From a virus, in IMG/VR virus record IMGVR_UViG_3300027714_000036, positions 1-44,882 of that record: a DNA stretch of 44,882 bases; one strand, given 5' to 3'. Numbering within the stretch: position 1 is the first letter of the stretch; each line of letters begins with the position of its first letter. The position numbers and the translations under genes were made by a program. This document shows positions 32,601 to 36,538 of the stretch, one piece after another. The notes under the pieces were generated by a model. That model saw only the letters and a program-made list of their open reading frames with translations, was not told where the DNA came from and ran no database searches.

Positions 32601-32920
32601 TATAAGGTAGCATCACTCTCACCAAAGTCTTTTGCTAATATTCCACCAAATCGTTGAGTATCTACCGATTCATCAGCAAACGATGCGGTTGCATCTAATC
32701 TGTTTTCAGAATTTGCGAATATTAAATTACCATCAATTTCCAATGAACCAGTAATTTCTACTGAACCAGTTATACTTTGTGGTGTTGTTAATTCACTACC
32801 AATGTTTATTGATTGGGATACTATAAGTGAGCCAGATATAAAGACAGATTTATTTGCGGATACATTATCCTTAAAAATACTAATCTCTTCAATCTGCTTC
32901 TGTGGTATTAATCTAGCCAT
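17624..32920 (-). CDS. Giant virion structural protein, 5098 aa, modular
   Basis: One frame of 15.3 kb. Residues 1-105 are fibre-like (GSLIVSQS, TGSVEITGSLEIDG). Residues about 107-365 are a right-handed beta-helix of the pectate-lyase type: LYVSSTNGSDDNDGRTP, LRTIKKAAKIA, NTTVWGSGLRV, YVQNCSMIS, GVGCQVVGRGF. The rest combines three repeat families. There are 17 modules of about 105 residues with FIQ.ET...Y, Cys-x-Arg-Asp, DAVATDLLYGGNERS and FYY..PS. There are four arrays of beta units with FTCDMD and YPR.G.DP. There are about 17 short linkers of the SSSF..V.DII.NGTGSLP type. A ligand-less cupredoxin-like domain lies near 1190-1285. The C-terminus (TTGHDFSYAGAGVTY, GRVFFTSGNELGDF, FSRSLFSLVTPFSLALEG) resembles ends of long structural proteins in marine cyanophages. 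The start overlaps the upstream stop as TAATG. It is probably a very long virion fibre or whisker. Confidence 0.9.
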   Translation of the reverse strand: MARLIPQKQIEEISIFKDNVSANKSVFISGSLIVSQSINIGSELTTPQSITGSVEITGSLEIDGNLIFANSENRLDATASFADESVDTQRFGGILAKDFGESDATLYVSSTNGSDDNDGRTPQFSLRTIKKAAKIATDGDDGRYGLPTGSLFSGFAIKIDTGTYLEENPIELPKNTTVWGSGLRVTKVLAKNENEDLFWVNSGNYLSEMTFGNLRVFPSVDVSEKGFAVAFAPNAFITTSPYVQNCSMISNQENSFLEKYEDIPAGGGGLNVDGNKIHPDSPLASMVLDAYTQIAPNGVGCQVVGRGFIQLVSFFTNFSAYSVKVIDGGQAVLLNSNTSFGDFGMYASGSRFITGSGGNGDAFFNVQNNYSIIVDTIKNGLTAIPDLVPNTDKGKRLTDLTEVPQYFVSEDSTTDVADRVKSDFRIVSSIVEDGITNVPKLLAKSGKGGYGPESLYNVGGNIQYVNEATASNTDVQLMDTNFDIIIDIIERGNNATSSYVQANNVSSSIKVGGITEYTTFAVSNDTSKSIVDKFDTVISIIQNGLTASPIVSSSTMAGYKFTDTTIYETDVTSSLETIQTVSSSFSLVYDILANGTGSLPTTVLSSSVENPSVDVQNAYTLLIENIPFIQDETIAYLSSSWSEHPYNQETCKRDVGFIISSSAHDLLFGGNEESIRSGVFYYQFPSNATTTEKDPTLTGVKYASELAINILDGKVFSEASSELDNAYDVIYQNKDFVRGEAIAYISSSWSEFEYSDTKCKRDIGYILDAVATDIHYGGNERSVIAGEFYYQYPSLAIVDNRTTGQLQQTLDAVKYAKRITQKLANNETFILPSASVLAAVNLIKENRSLIQNETTTYIDTQYPNFSYDRVKCRRDVGYIVDNVITDLLYGGNERSELAGLYYFKFPSIANTTQLEETLEAIRYTKEFTKAIAKSIVLETPQVILNDAGNIRVTSFEPTTGSISATDTEVQIVSQSFGIIEDIIRYGTDSVLSSIAGNSEDYIWNLENPLNVSGIAQITSDNVATEVTENLVTSNFDTVIKIIESGSSIETEQTIGTDSKGNPISTVGIPKSSYGDNLVTTTIGTTIPSDITLVKNTEAGIKFGSGVQISSSISVDSTTINKVSSSFSTVSNIIQYGVSGSLNIIGSSDASTYFEVVTLYDDSFSIAKTQIQKFDDVDGKILGEDTGSFDDSVKDPTLTLKRGDLYTFSINSLSNVNAILSETQPFIIATNRSTDTKYRYNDGITNNGSTFGTITFIVPFDAPDRLFYVNGNNVNASGIINIVDELPLSDTQKYVEIPSIGLVEVVTNNSDAIKISNIEQYTLTYTASLNESNEISSSFATSIDILKNGVGVFTPTTATYNPADGEFVMTISQHGLYVGDRIYLESESFVFTCDMDGNRTEHKLPSVGQPAYAGQLTINSITDNTISVNVGKSGPNINFNPTNASYDPATGEFSATVGKHSLSVGEGIVLSNESFAFTCDMDNDQSVKSYPRVGIDPFAVRSIPITSVTDTTLTFNVGASGPNKYFTPTDVNYNASNGDMLVTVGQHGLGIGRSVVLENESFAFTCDQDGDSTTHSYPRLGSDPYAGKSIVITSVGTTSHTPTKAPYNASTGLVTLTIAGHTFSNGDYIKVEDGGLTYSCVLDGNTVTKSYPRAGYDYPSGRWIQISNVTTDTFDINIGSSSYTGAHTFVSATTGGIKRQTGTFTINVGNAGTAQNSLHTFVSASANAVKHEPQSPHTFVSASNSAIQHLPQSNHTFVRTTTNSVSKLPIVVENTSELVKVTNTTQYTSSVSPQLSEITYVSSSFAVVIDVLENGIGYTPTTATYNPADGEFVMTIPNHNYSVSDSIYLRPESFTFTCDMDNNKTEHNLPSIGQIAYTDKLIITSVTNNTISVNVGISGPNVEFTPTTASYDPSTGDFVMTVTSHSLSVGEGIIMDAESFAFTCDMDNDQSVKSYPRLGIDPYAGRSMKITSITDTTMTVNVGTSGPNKYFTPTDVDYNALTGDMILTVSESFGLGIGRSVVLENESFAFTCDQDGNTTTHSYPRSGSDPYAEQSIVISSVGKSSHTVIDAPYDASNGDVTITISNHNFSNGDYIKLSDNSLTYTCILDGNTTQKSYPRTGIDYPSGRWLEISNITTNTFDINIGSSPYTAAHTFVSATTNGLERQDGTFTINVGDGGSASGSIHTFVSSSIDAVKHLPQSVHTFVSASNGAVKHLPQSNHTFVRTTENSISSLPNEISNVANTIKVTDVSQYISSSVSGTLENIEFVSQSVSIVYDIVKSGISSSTPTSASYDPSNGNFVITIPNHIFEVSDSIYLNPESFTFTCDMDNNKTEHNLPGVGQPAYNTELEITSTTDDTITVNVGVSGPNVSFNPTTASYDPSTGDFVMTVASHSLSVGEGIILDPQSFAFTCDMDNNQSTKSYPRIGIDPYAGRSMKIIGITDTTMTVNVGVSGPNKYFTPTDVNYNALTGDMILTVSESLGLGIGRSVVLENESFAFTCDQDSNVSTHSYPRSGSDPYAEQSIVITSVGTTSHTITDAPYNASTGDVTITIVNHNFSNGDYIKIDDNGLTYTCLLDGNSVEKSYPRTGIDYPSGRWLEISNVTSNKFDINIGSSPYTSAHTFVSATTNGLERQDGTFTINVGDAGSASGSIHTFVSASNNAVKHEPQSPHTFVSASNGAIKHLPQSVHTFVRTKQNSVSVTKHPELYEIRSTDESTIAAYEIIKNNIPFIQSETLAYLSSSWSTSSYDESKCGRDIGLIISGAAEDLVWNTLSASAVNGNYYLEYPSQAETSQLNQTLDGIEYASKLTQKLIQNIEFVTASSEATTSHTLLLDNKLLIQNETIEYISSSWSDFSYSEGLCRRDIGHIIDAAATDVLYGGNERAVQAASFYYSNPSSATGSQLNQTVDAINYARRLSNEIIQSNLLVLPSLQTLQVAELVTQNRSLIQEETIQFLSSSWSTFEYNEAKCRRDTGYIIDAVVTDFVYGGNERSVNAGEFYYLYPSSATGSQLNQTVDGIEYAQRLTNKVINNVTLVSASIERQTAHSLLFDNRDLIQTEVISYMSSSWSNFEYDEIKCKRDVGHVIDAVATDVLYGGNQRSVNAGEFYYLYPSQATTTQSDQTITGILHAAGLANKIVQSTTLVNASSEKISAYTTILDNKKLVQNNVTEFIDQLYPYFTYDRVKCRRDTGYIVDAIATDLLWGGNERSIVAGDYYYRYPSQTTSLELTETTTAIDYARVMVNKLITNVDLVVPLITKNTNSNIRFNDTEQYSGSLSISGSNITNISSSFEMVSGIITDGIKSFTPTTATYEPSNGDFVMTIPSHTLTPTNGLYIKPESFVFTCDMDGNRSEHKLPSIGQPAYNSRLGIQSVTDNTVTINVGKSGPNVEFNPTTASYDPSNGEFVVTVGTHSLSVGEGIVMKPQSFAFTCDMDDNQSTKSYPRVGIDPFAVRSLPITSVTDTTLTFNVGVSGPNKTFTPTNVDYNALTGDMILTVSESFGLGVGRSVVLENQSIAFTCDMDSDTTTHSYPRLGSDPYAGKSIEITSVGTTQHTVSDSTYTPSSGLVSLTISEHGFSNGDYIKLSDNSLTFSCLLDGNVVGKSYPRAGTDFPSGRWLEISNVTTNSFEINIGSSSYDTPHTFVSAVSNGLERQNGTFTINVGNAGSASGSIHTFVSASNEAVKHLPQSVHTFVSASSGAVKHLPQSLHTFKRTDGNSISTLPYEVRSIDSLIKVTNATQTTSSLSGGDTQVGIVSASINMITDIIRLGSDSIPFTIAKHFQTSELDNPQNITSGSYVKVSGTYDISNQLATTTGSFTQINEIITNGTGSLPTLVNNVNSNIKVTDTSQYTSLVTGSSVEIDIVSDRAGLVENIVTNGVSVIPTMVSNNTNISNLIKVGNVEQYVSASGADKIQSKIVSSSFGMVINGLTNGTGSLPTITDYSKLVDAPKTVLAYNLIKENIEFIKEETILFMSSSWSTFVYDEEKCRRDVGLIVSGAAEDLIWNSNSASVVNTKFYYEFPSAATGSQLNQTVTAIKYAGNLVQNIVRNYEYTTASAEVSASYDLLIANKEFIQNETIEFVSSSWSGFDYPELTCKRDVGYIVDAVATDLLYGGNERTITAGKYYYDYPSAAIVGGVPSVSQQKDPTVTAINYVKGLSTELVGGNIFVTSSNEIDFVYDSVKLNRGFIQNETVAFVNAKYPNLQYNEVSCSRDTGFIVDAVITDLKYGGNQRTLTAGEFYYRFPSKATNVQLGETTDAVTYISDLVNEIVLQNTLTIPTLTENSENVIKTTSETQTLGSGTTEVSVLNAVSSSFGIVMDIVVNGTGSLPITSEYTSSIGDSETLEAYSLLKSNIPFIQSETIAYLSSSWSEASYNESSCSRDIGSIVSGAAEDLLFGSVSSSVFNGKYYYDFPSQAQGTQLNQTLDGIRYASRLANNIIQSVTYVTSSIENVTSHNLIRDNKEFIQSESIAYISSSWSSFGYNEETCKRDVGHIVDAVSTDILYGGNERSVTAGDFYYRYPSNATTSELEPTTTGIEYAGDLVEKLIVNKIFVSPSVERIAGNETILKNREFIQTEVISYVSSSWSNFEYNEASCSRDTGYILDAVATDFLYGGNERSRTAGEFYYKYPSSATVAGDTSPTVNAQLYPTLDGIKYASGISQELVQNIEFVTASNEVSSSWNSLRENKEFIQNEVIAYVSSSWSGVFYNEDKCKRDVGHLIDATATDLYYGGNERSVNAGSFYYLFPSAATAKGVPSTTSQLDPTVDGIRYAGNLSTKVIKNETFLQPSASVLVGADLLVGNKTFIQKETIAFLSSSWSEFEYNEASCSRDIGYIIDAVRTDLVYGGNERSVQAGTFYYYIPSVATTEQKPQTTDGIDFAKGLSEKVILKEQLTRASFQTRQSVDYLRASKKELQSIAISYTNAAFPNFEYNEDKCYRDTGFIVDAIATDLYYGGNERSIAAAESYYTGVYGSAAEVINNQQYETADVNRYLRTQFQRIVRNSPLEEFGSLIITTGHDFSYAGAGVTYKALPPNQGGAGVPDPTKEITEIAGGRVFFTSGNELGDFRIGTGLVINQATGTLQGRTFSRSLFSLVTPFSLALEG
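17950..19905 (-). repeat. Module cluster 4 of the 5098-aa protein (six copies)
   Basis: Residues about 4339-4991. The first copy has the opener form (NIPFIQSETIAYL, SGAAEDLLFGSVSSS). Four internal copies carry SSSWS..EYNE, Cys-x-Arg-Asp and YGGNERS. The last copy has the closer form (NAAFPNFEYNEDKCYRD). Its C-terminal side runs straight into the protein's final domain. Confidence 0.8.
20085..21095 (-). repeat. Module cluster 3 of the 5098-aa protein (three copies)
   Basis: Residues about 3943-4279. The opener has NIEFIKEETILFM and SGAAEDLIWNSNSAS. One internal copy has LLYGGNERT. The closer has NAKYPNLQYNEVSCSRD. The order is the same as in the other clusters. Confidence 0.8.
21790..23015 (-). 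repeat. Beta-repeat array 4 of the 5098-aa protein
   Basis: Residues about 3303-3711. Four beta units of different type follow in fixed order: TEHKLP-like, STKSYPR, TTHSYPR and a GKSYPR unit. Three of them carry FTCDMD, and the fourth has SCLLDGN. A tail of HTFVSA and HTFKRT phrases ends the array. It repeats arrays 1-3 but lies alone, between module clusters 2 and 3. Confidence 0.8.
23160..24790 (-). repeat. Module cluster 2 of the 5098-aa protein (five copies)
   Basis: Residues about 2711-3254. The opener has NIPFIQSETLAYL and SGAAEDLVWNTLSAS. Three internal copies have YGGNERA/YGGNERS/YGGNQRS. The closer has DQLYPYFTYDRVKCRRD. Each copy is about 105 residues, and each has the invariant Cys-x-Arg-Asp. 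Confidence 0.8.
24840..26070 (-). repeat. Beta-repeat array 3 of the 5098-aa protein
   Basis: Residues about 2284-2694, third of three arrays spaced about 1.4 kb apart. The four-unit order and the closing HTFVSAS / HTFVRT phrases are the same as in arrays 1 and 2. Protein identity is much higher than DNA identity, with many synonymous changes. Confidence 0.8.
26240..27475 (-). repeat. Beta-repeat array 2 of the 5098-aa protein
   Basis: Residues about 1816-2228. It begins GIGYTPTTATYNPADG, passes through four FTC/YTC beta units, and ends with HTFVSSS, HTFVSAS and HTFVRT phrases. It is about 1.4 kb from arrays 1 and 3. Confidence 0.8.
27640..28870 (-). repeat. Beta-repeat array 1 of the 5098-aa protein
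   Basis: Residues about 1351-1761. It begins GVGVFTPTTATYNPADG and contains four beta units with a Cys in each (three FTCD, one YSC). It ends with HTFVSATTGG, two HTFVSAS and HTFVRTTTNS. Confidence 0.8.
29085..29350 (-). other. Cupredoxin-like domain C, copper ligands absent
   Basis: Residues about 1190-1285 of the 5098-aa protein. PTLTLKRGDLYTFSI, QPFIIAT, VPFDAPDRLFYVNG and ASGIINIVD align with domain B of the 3921-aa protein. The candidate His, Cys, His and Met positions are here Gln, Asn, Asn and Ala. The fold is inferred from this alignment by eye. Confidence 0.55.
30110..31085 (-). repeat. Module cluster 1 of the 5098-aa protein (three copies)
   Basis: Residues about 612-937. The opener has NIPFIQDETIAYL, SSSAHDLLFGGNEES. 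The internal copy has DAVATDIHYGGNERS. The closer has DTQYPNFSYDRVKCRRD and YGGNERSELAG. Confidence 0.8.
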
Positions 32921-33306
32921 TATACTATTTCTGTAATTTTACCTTTGATTTCAAAATCAGTTCGTACCACATCAGTAGGAACTCTCGTTATACTCTCAGT
33001 AAAAGTAATTGTTATTGATGTAGCATCAAATGTTACATCGTAATTATCTATTTGCTTCACTCCATATAAATATACATCTAAGTAATCTTTAGAATCTGAA
33101 ACGACTAATTCTTCGTAAACAAATCTATACCCATCCAACACTAATGTAAATAATGTTTGAGTATCACCATCTAATGGTATTGTAGTAGGTGCTGCCTCAT
33201 ATAAAAAAGTATCCTCTATAACTTCTAATACAAAGTTTTTAAAGGATTCCCTATCTCTACGTTTGGTAATATTACCTAAATCAATATTTGGTTTTTTTCT
33301 AGCCAT
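32920..33306 (-). CDS. Beta-rich virion protein, 128 aa
   Basis: It begins MARKKPNIDLGNITKRRD, a basic N-terminus, followed by a helix (FKNFVLEVIEDTFLYEA). The C-terminal half is a beta domain: LDVYLYGVKQIDNYDVTF, ITITFTESI, DFEIKGKI. That pattern occurs in many phage fibre and baseplate subunits. The start overlaps the upstream stop as TAATG, and its own stop overlaps the start of the 5098-aa gene in the same way. Tight coupling suggests it is made in step with the giant and may attach it. The function is not established. Confidence 0.75.
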   Translation of the reverse strand: MARKKPNIDLGNITKRRDRESFKNFVLEVIEDTFLYEAAPTTIPLDGDTQTLFTLVLDGYRFVYEELVVSDSKDYLDVYLYGVKQIDNYDVTFDATSITITFTESITRVPTDVVRTDFEIKGKITEIV

Positions 33307-33680
33307 TATATTACATTTTCTAAATCACCTTCAATTTTCACCGAATCACTATCTTCAAAACCCCAAGGTTGACCATAATTAGGGTCATTTGGATTTAAAA
33401 TAGTTGATGGAAAGTTTGTTCTTATAAATTTTATATGAAAATCATTTCCAACTTGTTCAAATTTGAAATCGTTATGTGATATGAATCCACCCCATACAAA
33501 TATATCAAATCTACTATCAGGCTTCCTAAGAGATTCCAATCTACTATCTAAAGTTTTTAATCTACAATTAGTAACCTTCCAAATCCAATACAATTCATGT
33601 GTTAGATTTACAGGTGTTAATGTAAACTCTTTAGGTTGATTAACCTCTTTCATTATGTTTTTAAGAGTCTTTATGTTCAT
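33306..33680 (-). CDS. Small virion protein, 124 aa, unidentified
   Basis: It starts MNIKTLKNIMKEVNQ. The middle (HELYWIWKVTNCRLKTLDS) is helical. The C-terminal part FDIFVWGGFISHNDFKF, FHIKFIRTNF, DSVKIEGDLE is a probable beta domain resembling the end of the gp15-like protein and the next gene. It overlaps the gp15-like stop by four bases (ATGA) and the following start by one base (TAATG). I do not recognise a named family. A neck, tail-completion or fibre-attachment role is suggested only by position. Confidence 0.7.
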   Translation of the reverse strand: MNIKTLKNIMKEVNQPKEFTLTPVNLTHELYWIWKVTNCRLKTLDSRLESLRKPDSRFDIFVWGGFISHNDFKFEQVGNDFHIKFIRTNFPSTILNPNDPNYGQPWGFEDSDSVKIEGDLENVI

Positions 33681-34741
33681 AGTTGTTCGTATTTACCAAC
33701 AACATCAACTTCATCATTAGCATCCAATTCAAAACCTAAAGTTGCATTGAATATAAATACTATTTCGTTGGTTGTACCATTAAACGAATATGTGTAAGTT
33801 GTCGATGGTTTGAATTCTGAGTTTATATATACTCTAAACCAATTCAATGTATCAAACGAACCAATTAACTCACCTGGTAATATTGGTAATCTTACATTAC
33901 TTAGAGTAATAGTTCTATAATCAACAAAACCCCCACTTTGTGAGCTTCTAGTTGCAACAAAATCAATTACTGATTGATATTCGTTGTAAATATTAGGATT
34001 TGAAAATGATGTACCAGTTAAATCAGTTTCAACACCCCATACTACTTTCTTTGGAGTGAATGATTTTTTAACAGTTGGCTTATCATCAAATGTTTCAGGT
34101 AATAAGTAAGCGTTAGTCACCATTGTAAATGATGTTCTAATTACTCTCTCAGAACCTTCACCTACTTCTTGTTGATTATCAAATGAATCAATACGTGTTC
34201 TAAATTTATATCCACTATCAGTTCCCCAATATCTATCGGTTGCATATTGAAATTGTTCAATAATAGCGTTCATATGTTCGGTGAATGATGTCCATACCAT
34301 CACCTCATAGGTAACAGTAACATAATCGGGTACCGATATTTCATATTGCTCCAATGCCTTAGATGCACCTACTTGTAAACTGAATCTTTCATATTTGTTT
34401 TTCTGCGAATACTTTTTGTAAGCTGGTAATGTGTTTACATCTTTAAACTGCGCCATTCCATCTTGTCTATCGATAGAATTTCTTTTAAACATTACTAAAG
34501 GTAATTGAATCTTACCCCTACTATCTCTTAGATATCCTTTTGTTCTTGCATTATTCCATCGTTCAGCGTTTCCATATAAAAGAGGTACCTTAACTTGATT
34601 ACCATTTTCTTCTACATTTGGAATAATGGAGTCTACCATATATTCAGCAATAGTCGTATCAATATCAATAAGTTTCACACCTTTAGTGAACTCCTTACTA
34701 ATACTCATTTGATTTGCTCTATTTGTTTCTCGTTTATTCAT
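33677..34741 (-). CDS. gp15: gp15-like tail completion / sheath-stabilising protein
   Basis: 354 residues. The pattern VPLLYGNAERW, KIQLPLVMFKRNSID, VTVTYEVMVWTSFTEH and NAIIEQFQYATDRYWG follows the order of conserved blocks in T4 gp15. T4 gp15 caps the contractile tail tube and sheath and connects it to the neck. It is about 80 residues longer than T4 gp15. The extra C-terminal part (FRVYINSEFKPSTTYTYSF, NEIVFIFN, DEVDVVGKYEQL) is a beta domain like those of the next two genes. It starts as TAATG on the stop of the gp14-like gene. The assignment is by eye and fits its place after gp13- and gp14-like genes. Confidence 0.75.
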   Translation of the reverse strand: MNKRETNRANQMSISKEFTKGVKLIDIDTTIAEYMVDSIIPNVEENGNQVKVPLLYGNAERWNNARTKGYLRDSRGKIQLPLVMFKRNSIDRQDGMAQFKDVNTLPAYKKYSQKNKYERFSLQVGASKALEQYEISVPDYVTVTYEVMVWTSFTEHMNAIIEQFQYATDRYWGTDSGYKFRTRIDSFDNQQEVGEGSERVIRTSFTMVTNAYLLPETFDDKPTVKKSFTPKKVVWGVETDLTGTSFSNPNIYNEYQSVIDFVATRSSQSGGFVDYRTITLSNVRLPILPGELIGSFDTLNWFRVYINSEFKPSTTYTYSFNGTTNEIVFIFNATLGFELDANDEVDVVGKYEQL

Positions 34742-35196
34742 TAGATAACTCTCATTTCAGTTTGAATTGAACTTTTTCGTGTCATAAATGCTGAACATAA
34801 TATTGAGAATTTCTCACCACTCTGCCCTCCAATTAATTGGTCCTCTTTTACGTTATCAATTTCAAAGTATGCATCATTGTGGGAAATGATATCCCCTATT
34901 TCTGGGTAGAATCCCTTATCCTTCAATGTAATACGATTAAATCTAAATTCTACACTTTGACCCGAATCAGGTCCGAATCCTTCATAAGAAGTAGTAGTAT
35001 CATCCCTATCAATTACAGCAGAACATTGTGTACCCTGATAATATGTTTTATTTAGGGATTCCCCATATAGATTTGTTGATAAATCCTCAATGGCAAGTTT
35101 AAATAGGATTACAGTTGTTTCTATAACCGCATCCACTAATTCCTTTGAGATTCCTTCAAAGAATCTTATATCTCTATCTAACGCAAATCTTGGCAT
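34741..35196 (-). CDS. gp14-like neck protein (tentative)
   Basis: 151 residues. It has an N-terminal helical part (ELVDAVIETTVILFKLAIE), LYGESLNKTYYQG, and a C-terminal GFYPEIGDIISHNDAYFEI block. In T4 gp14 a comparable GDLIYFPMDNSLFEI block precedes the C-terminus. It lies 4 bases after the gp13-like gene and is coupled to the gp15-like gene. T4 gp14 is larger (256 aa), so this would be a reduced form. It could instead be another head-closure protein of the same position. It has no membrane segment or signal peptide. Confidence 0.6.
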   Translation of the reverse strand: MPRFALDRDIRFFEGISKELVDAVIETTVILFKLAIEDLSTNLYGESLNKTYYQGTQCSAVIDRDDTTTSYEGFGPDSGQSVEFRFNRITLKDKGFYPEIGDIISHNDAYFEIDNVKEDQLIGGQSGEKFSILCSAFMTRKSSIQTEMRVI

Positions 35197-35200
35197 ATTC

Positions 35201-36346
35201 TTATCCTACGTATATTGCTAATGGAACTTTTCTCAACATCTCTTGTTGAAAGTTAGATTCATTGTTCCTAATTTCAAATTGATTTTTTCTACTTAACTCA
35301 TCCAAGTTTTCTCTAAGTTGTTCTACCAACGCATCTTTCTCAGTTGAAGCTTCTGCTCTTAGCGCTGCTCCATCTAATGAAATTTCAGAACCTGGAATTG
35401 GAACCGAACTATATTTTTCTCTAATTGCTCCTAATAATTCCTTAGTAAGTGCAAGTGTATATTTTCTAATCCATTGCTTACCTACATCATTTATAAATGA
35501 GTAAGGAATAAAATTATATCCAATATTTGAATAATCAGATACTACATCCGATTGTACGTTTGTTGAATTTTCTATAAATTCTTTTCTTACAAAGTATTCA
35601 AACCACATTTTCTCATCGTTTGCTGGTATTGGAAATATTTGTAATTTATTATTTGTGATATTAAATGAGTGTGCTGATTTTCTTATTTGGTCATTAAATT
35701 CAATTGCTTGCATTCGTAACATATCCTGATATACAGGCATCATAACAAATTGTGATGCTGGTGACATTCCACCAAATCCAAATTCATCCATCATCTGCAT
35801 AGTACCCTGGCCACTTCCGGCATATGGGTCAAAGAATCTCGCTGATGCTGGTGGTGCTTCAAAGAACACCTTTACTACATCAATACGATTACCACCTTCA
35901 GATGAACTAGCGAATACATCTAAATCATAAGTTTGTTGTCCAGCTACTACATCAATAGAACCACTTTTTACATCAGTATTACCACCCACACCAGCTAAAG
36001 TACCATAAGCATCCGAAATACCAATCAATGTTGGTAAAATCGAACCTTCTACTAATTTTTGTGAATAATTGGTTCCCGTTGGTACTCCTTTAAGTACATC
36101 GAGATTATTTCTGATATTAAATTGATTTACTTGTGCAGCATATTCAGCGGTTGCCTCTTCGAAGCATGAATAAAAACTTTCATCAACTAATTCAACGTTT
36201 TGTATTGGGTATCCAAGTCTTTTAGCACACCAATTAGCTATTTTCGGTGCATCGGCTTGAAATATTGCATCAGTATCAAATGTACCAAATGGAGTTTGTC
36301 CCTCAGAAAAGGATGATGAGCCCGGATATATGTATTCTACTGCCAT
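35201..36346 (-). CDS. gp13: gp13-like neck (head completion) protein
   Basis: 381 residues. WIRKYTLALTKELLG at about 292-306 is followed by REKYSSVPIPGSEISLDG. This is the most recognisable block of gp13 neck proteins in marine T4-like phages. N-terminal ADAPKIANWCAKRLGYP, SCFEEATAEYAAQVNQF and the Gly/Met-rich YAGSGQGTMQMMDEFGFGG also fit. The protein closes the filled head and forms the neck with gp14. A weak Shine-Dalgarno (AGGA) lies about 8 bases before the ATG. It heads a tight run gp13-gp14-gp15, which in T4 lies on the other side of gp20-gp23. Confidence 0.8.
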   Translation of the reverse strand: MAVEYIYPGSSSFSEGQTPFGTFDTDAIFQADAPKIANWCAKRLGYPIQNVELVDESFYSCFEEATAEYAAQVNQFNIRNNLDVLKGVPTGTNYSQKLVEGSILPTLIGISDAYGTLAGVGGNTDVKSGSIDVVAGQQTYDLDVFASSSEGGNRIDVVKVFFEAPPASARFFDPYAGSGQGTMQMMDEFGFGGMSPASQFVMMPVYQDMLRMQAIEFNDQIRKSAHSFNITNNKLQIFPIPANDEKMWFEYFVRKEFIENSTNVQSDVVSDYSNIGYNFIPYSFINDVGKQWIRKYTLALTKELLGAIREKYSSVPIPGSEISLDGAALRAEASTEKDALVEQLRENLDELSRKNQFEIRNNESNFQQEMLRKVPLAIYVG

Positions 36347-36538
36347 TTATCTATTCCTATATTGTTTAACTTATCTATAAATATAAAGAAAAAGAAGAAT
36401 AGGTTTTTTAAATATGGAATCTATACATAACTCATTAATTTGTTTACGTGTTCACTATCATAGATGTCTGATAGTCAGTTAGTTACATTATACTAACCTA
36501 CTCTAATAATTGATGTGAGGATAGTATTACTCTATATT
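36347..36538. other. 192-bp intergenic region with two weak stem-loops
   Basis: It lies between the end of the 542-aa fibre gene and the gp13-like gene. It contains ACTATCA / TGATAGT (36454-36475, loop 8) and GTTAGT / ACTAAC (36478-36497, loop 8). Neither is followed by a strong T-tract on the coding strand, so a terminator is not clear. Near the gp13 side is the TATAAATATAAAG element. No ORF is credible here. Confidence 0.5.
36376..36388 (-). promoter_or_regulatory. AT-rich intergenic motif upstream of gp13-like gene
   Basis: Plus-strand TATAAATATAAAG, coding strand CTTTATATTTATA, 29 bases upstream of the gp13-like ATG. It is identical over 13 bases to the element at 3550-3562. It may be a promoter for the neck-tail-fibre block. 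Confidence 0.35.

Noticed and set aside
36454-36497. Two short inverted repeats as a terminator of the 542-aa fibre gene
   Set aside because: Stems are 6-7 bp, AT-rich, and lack a T-tract on the coding strand. I list them only as weak stem-loops.
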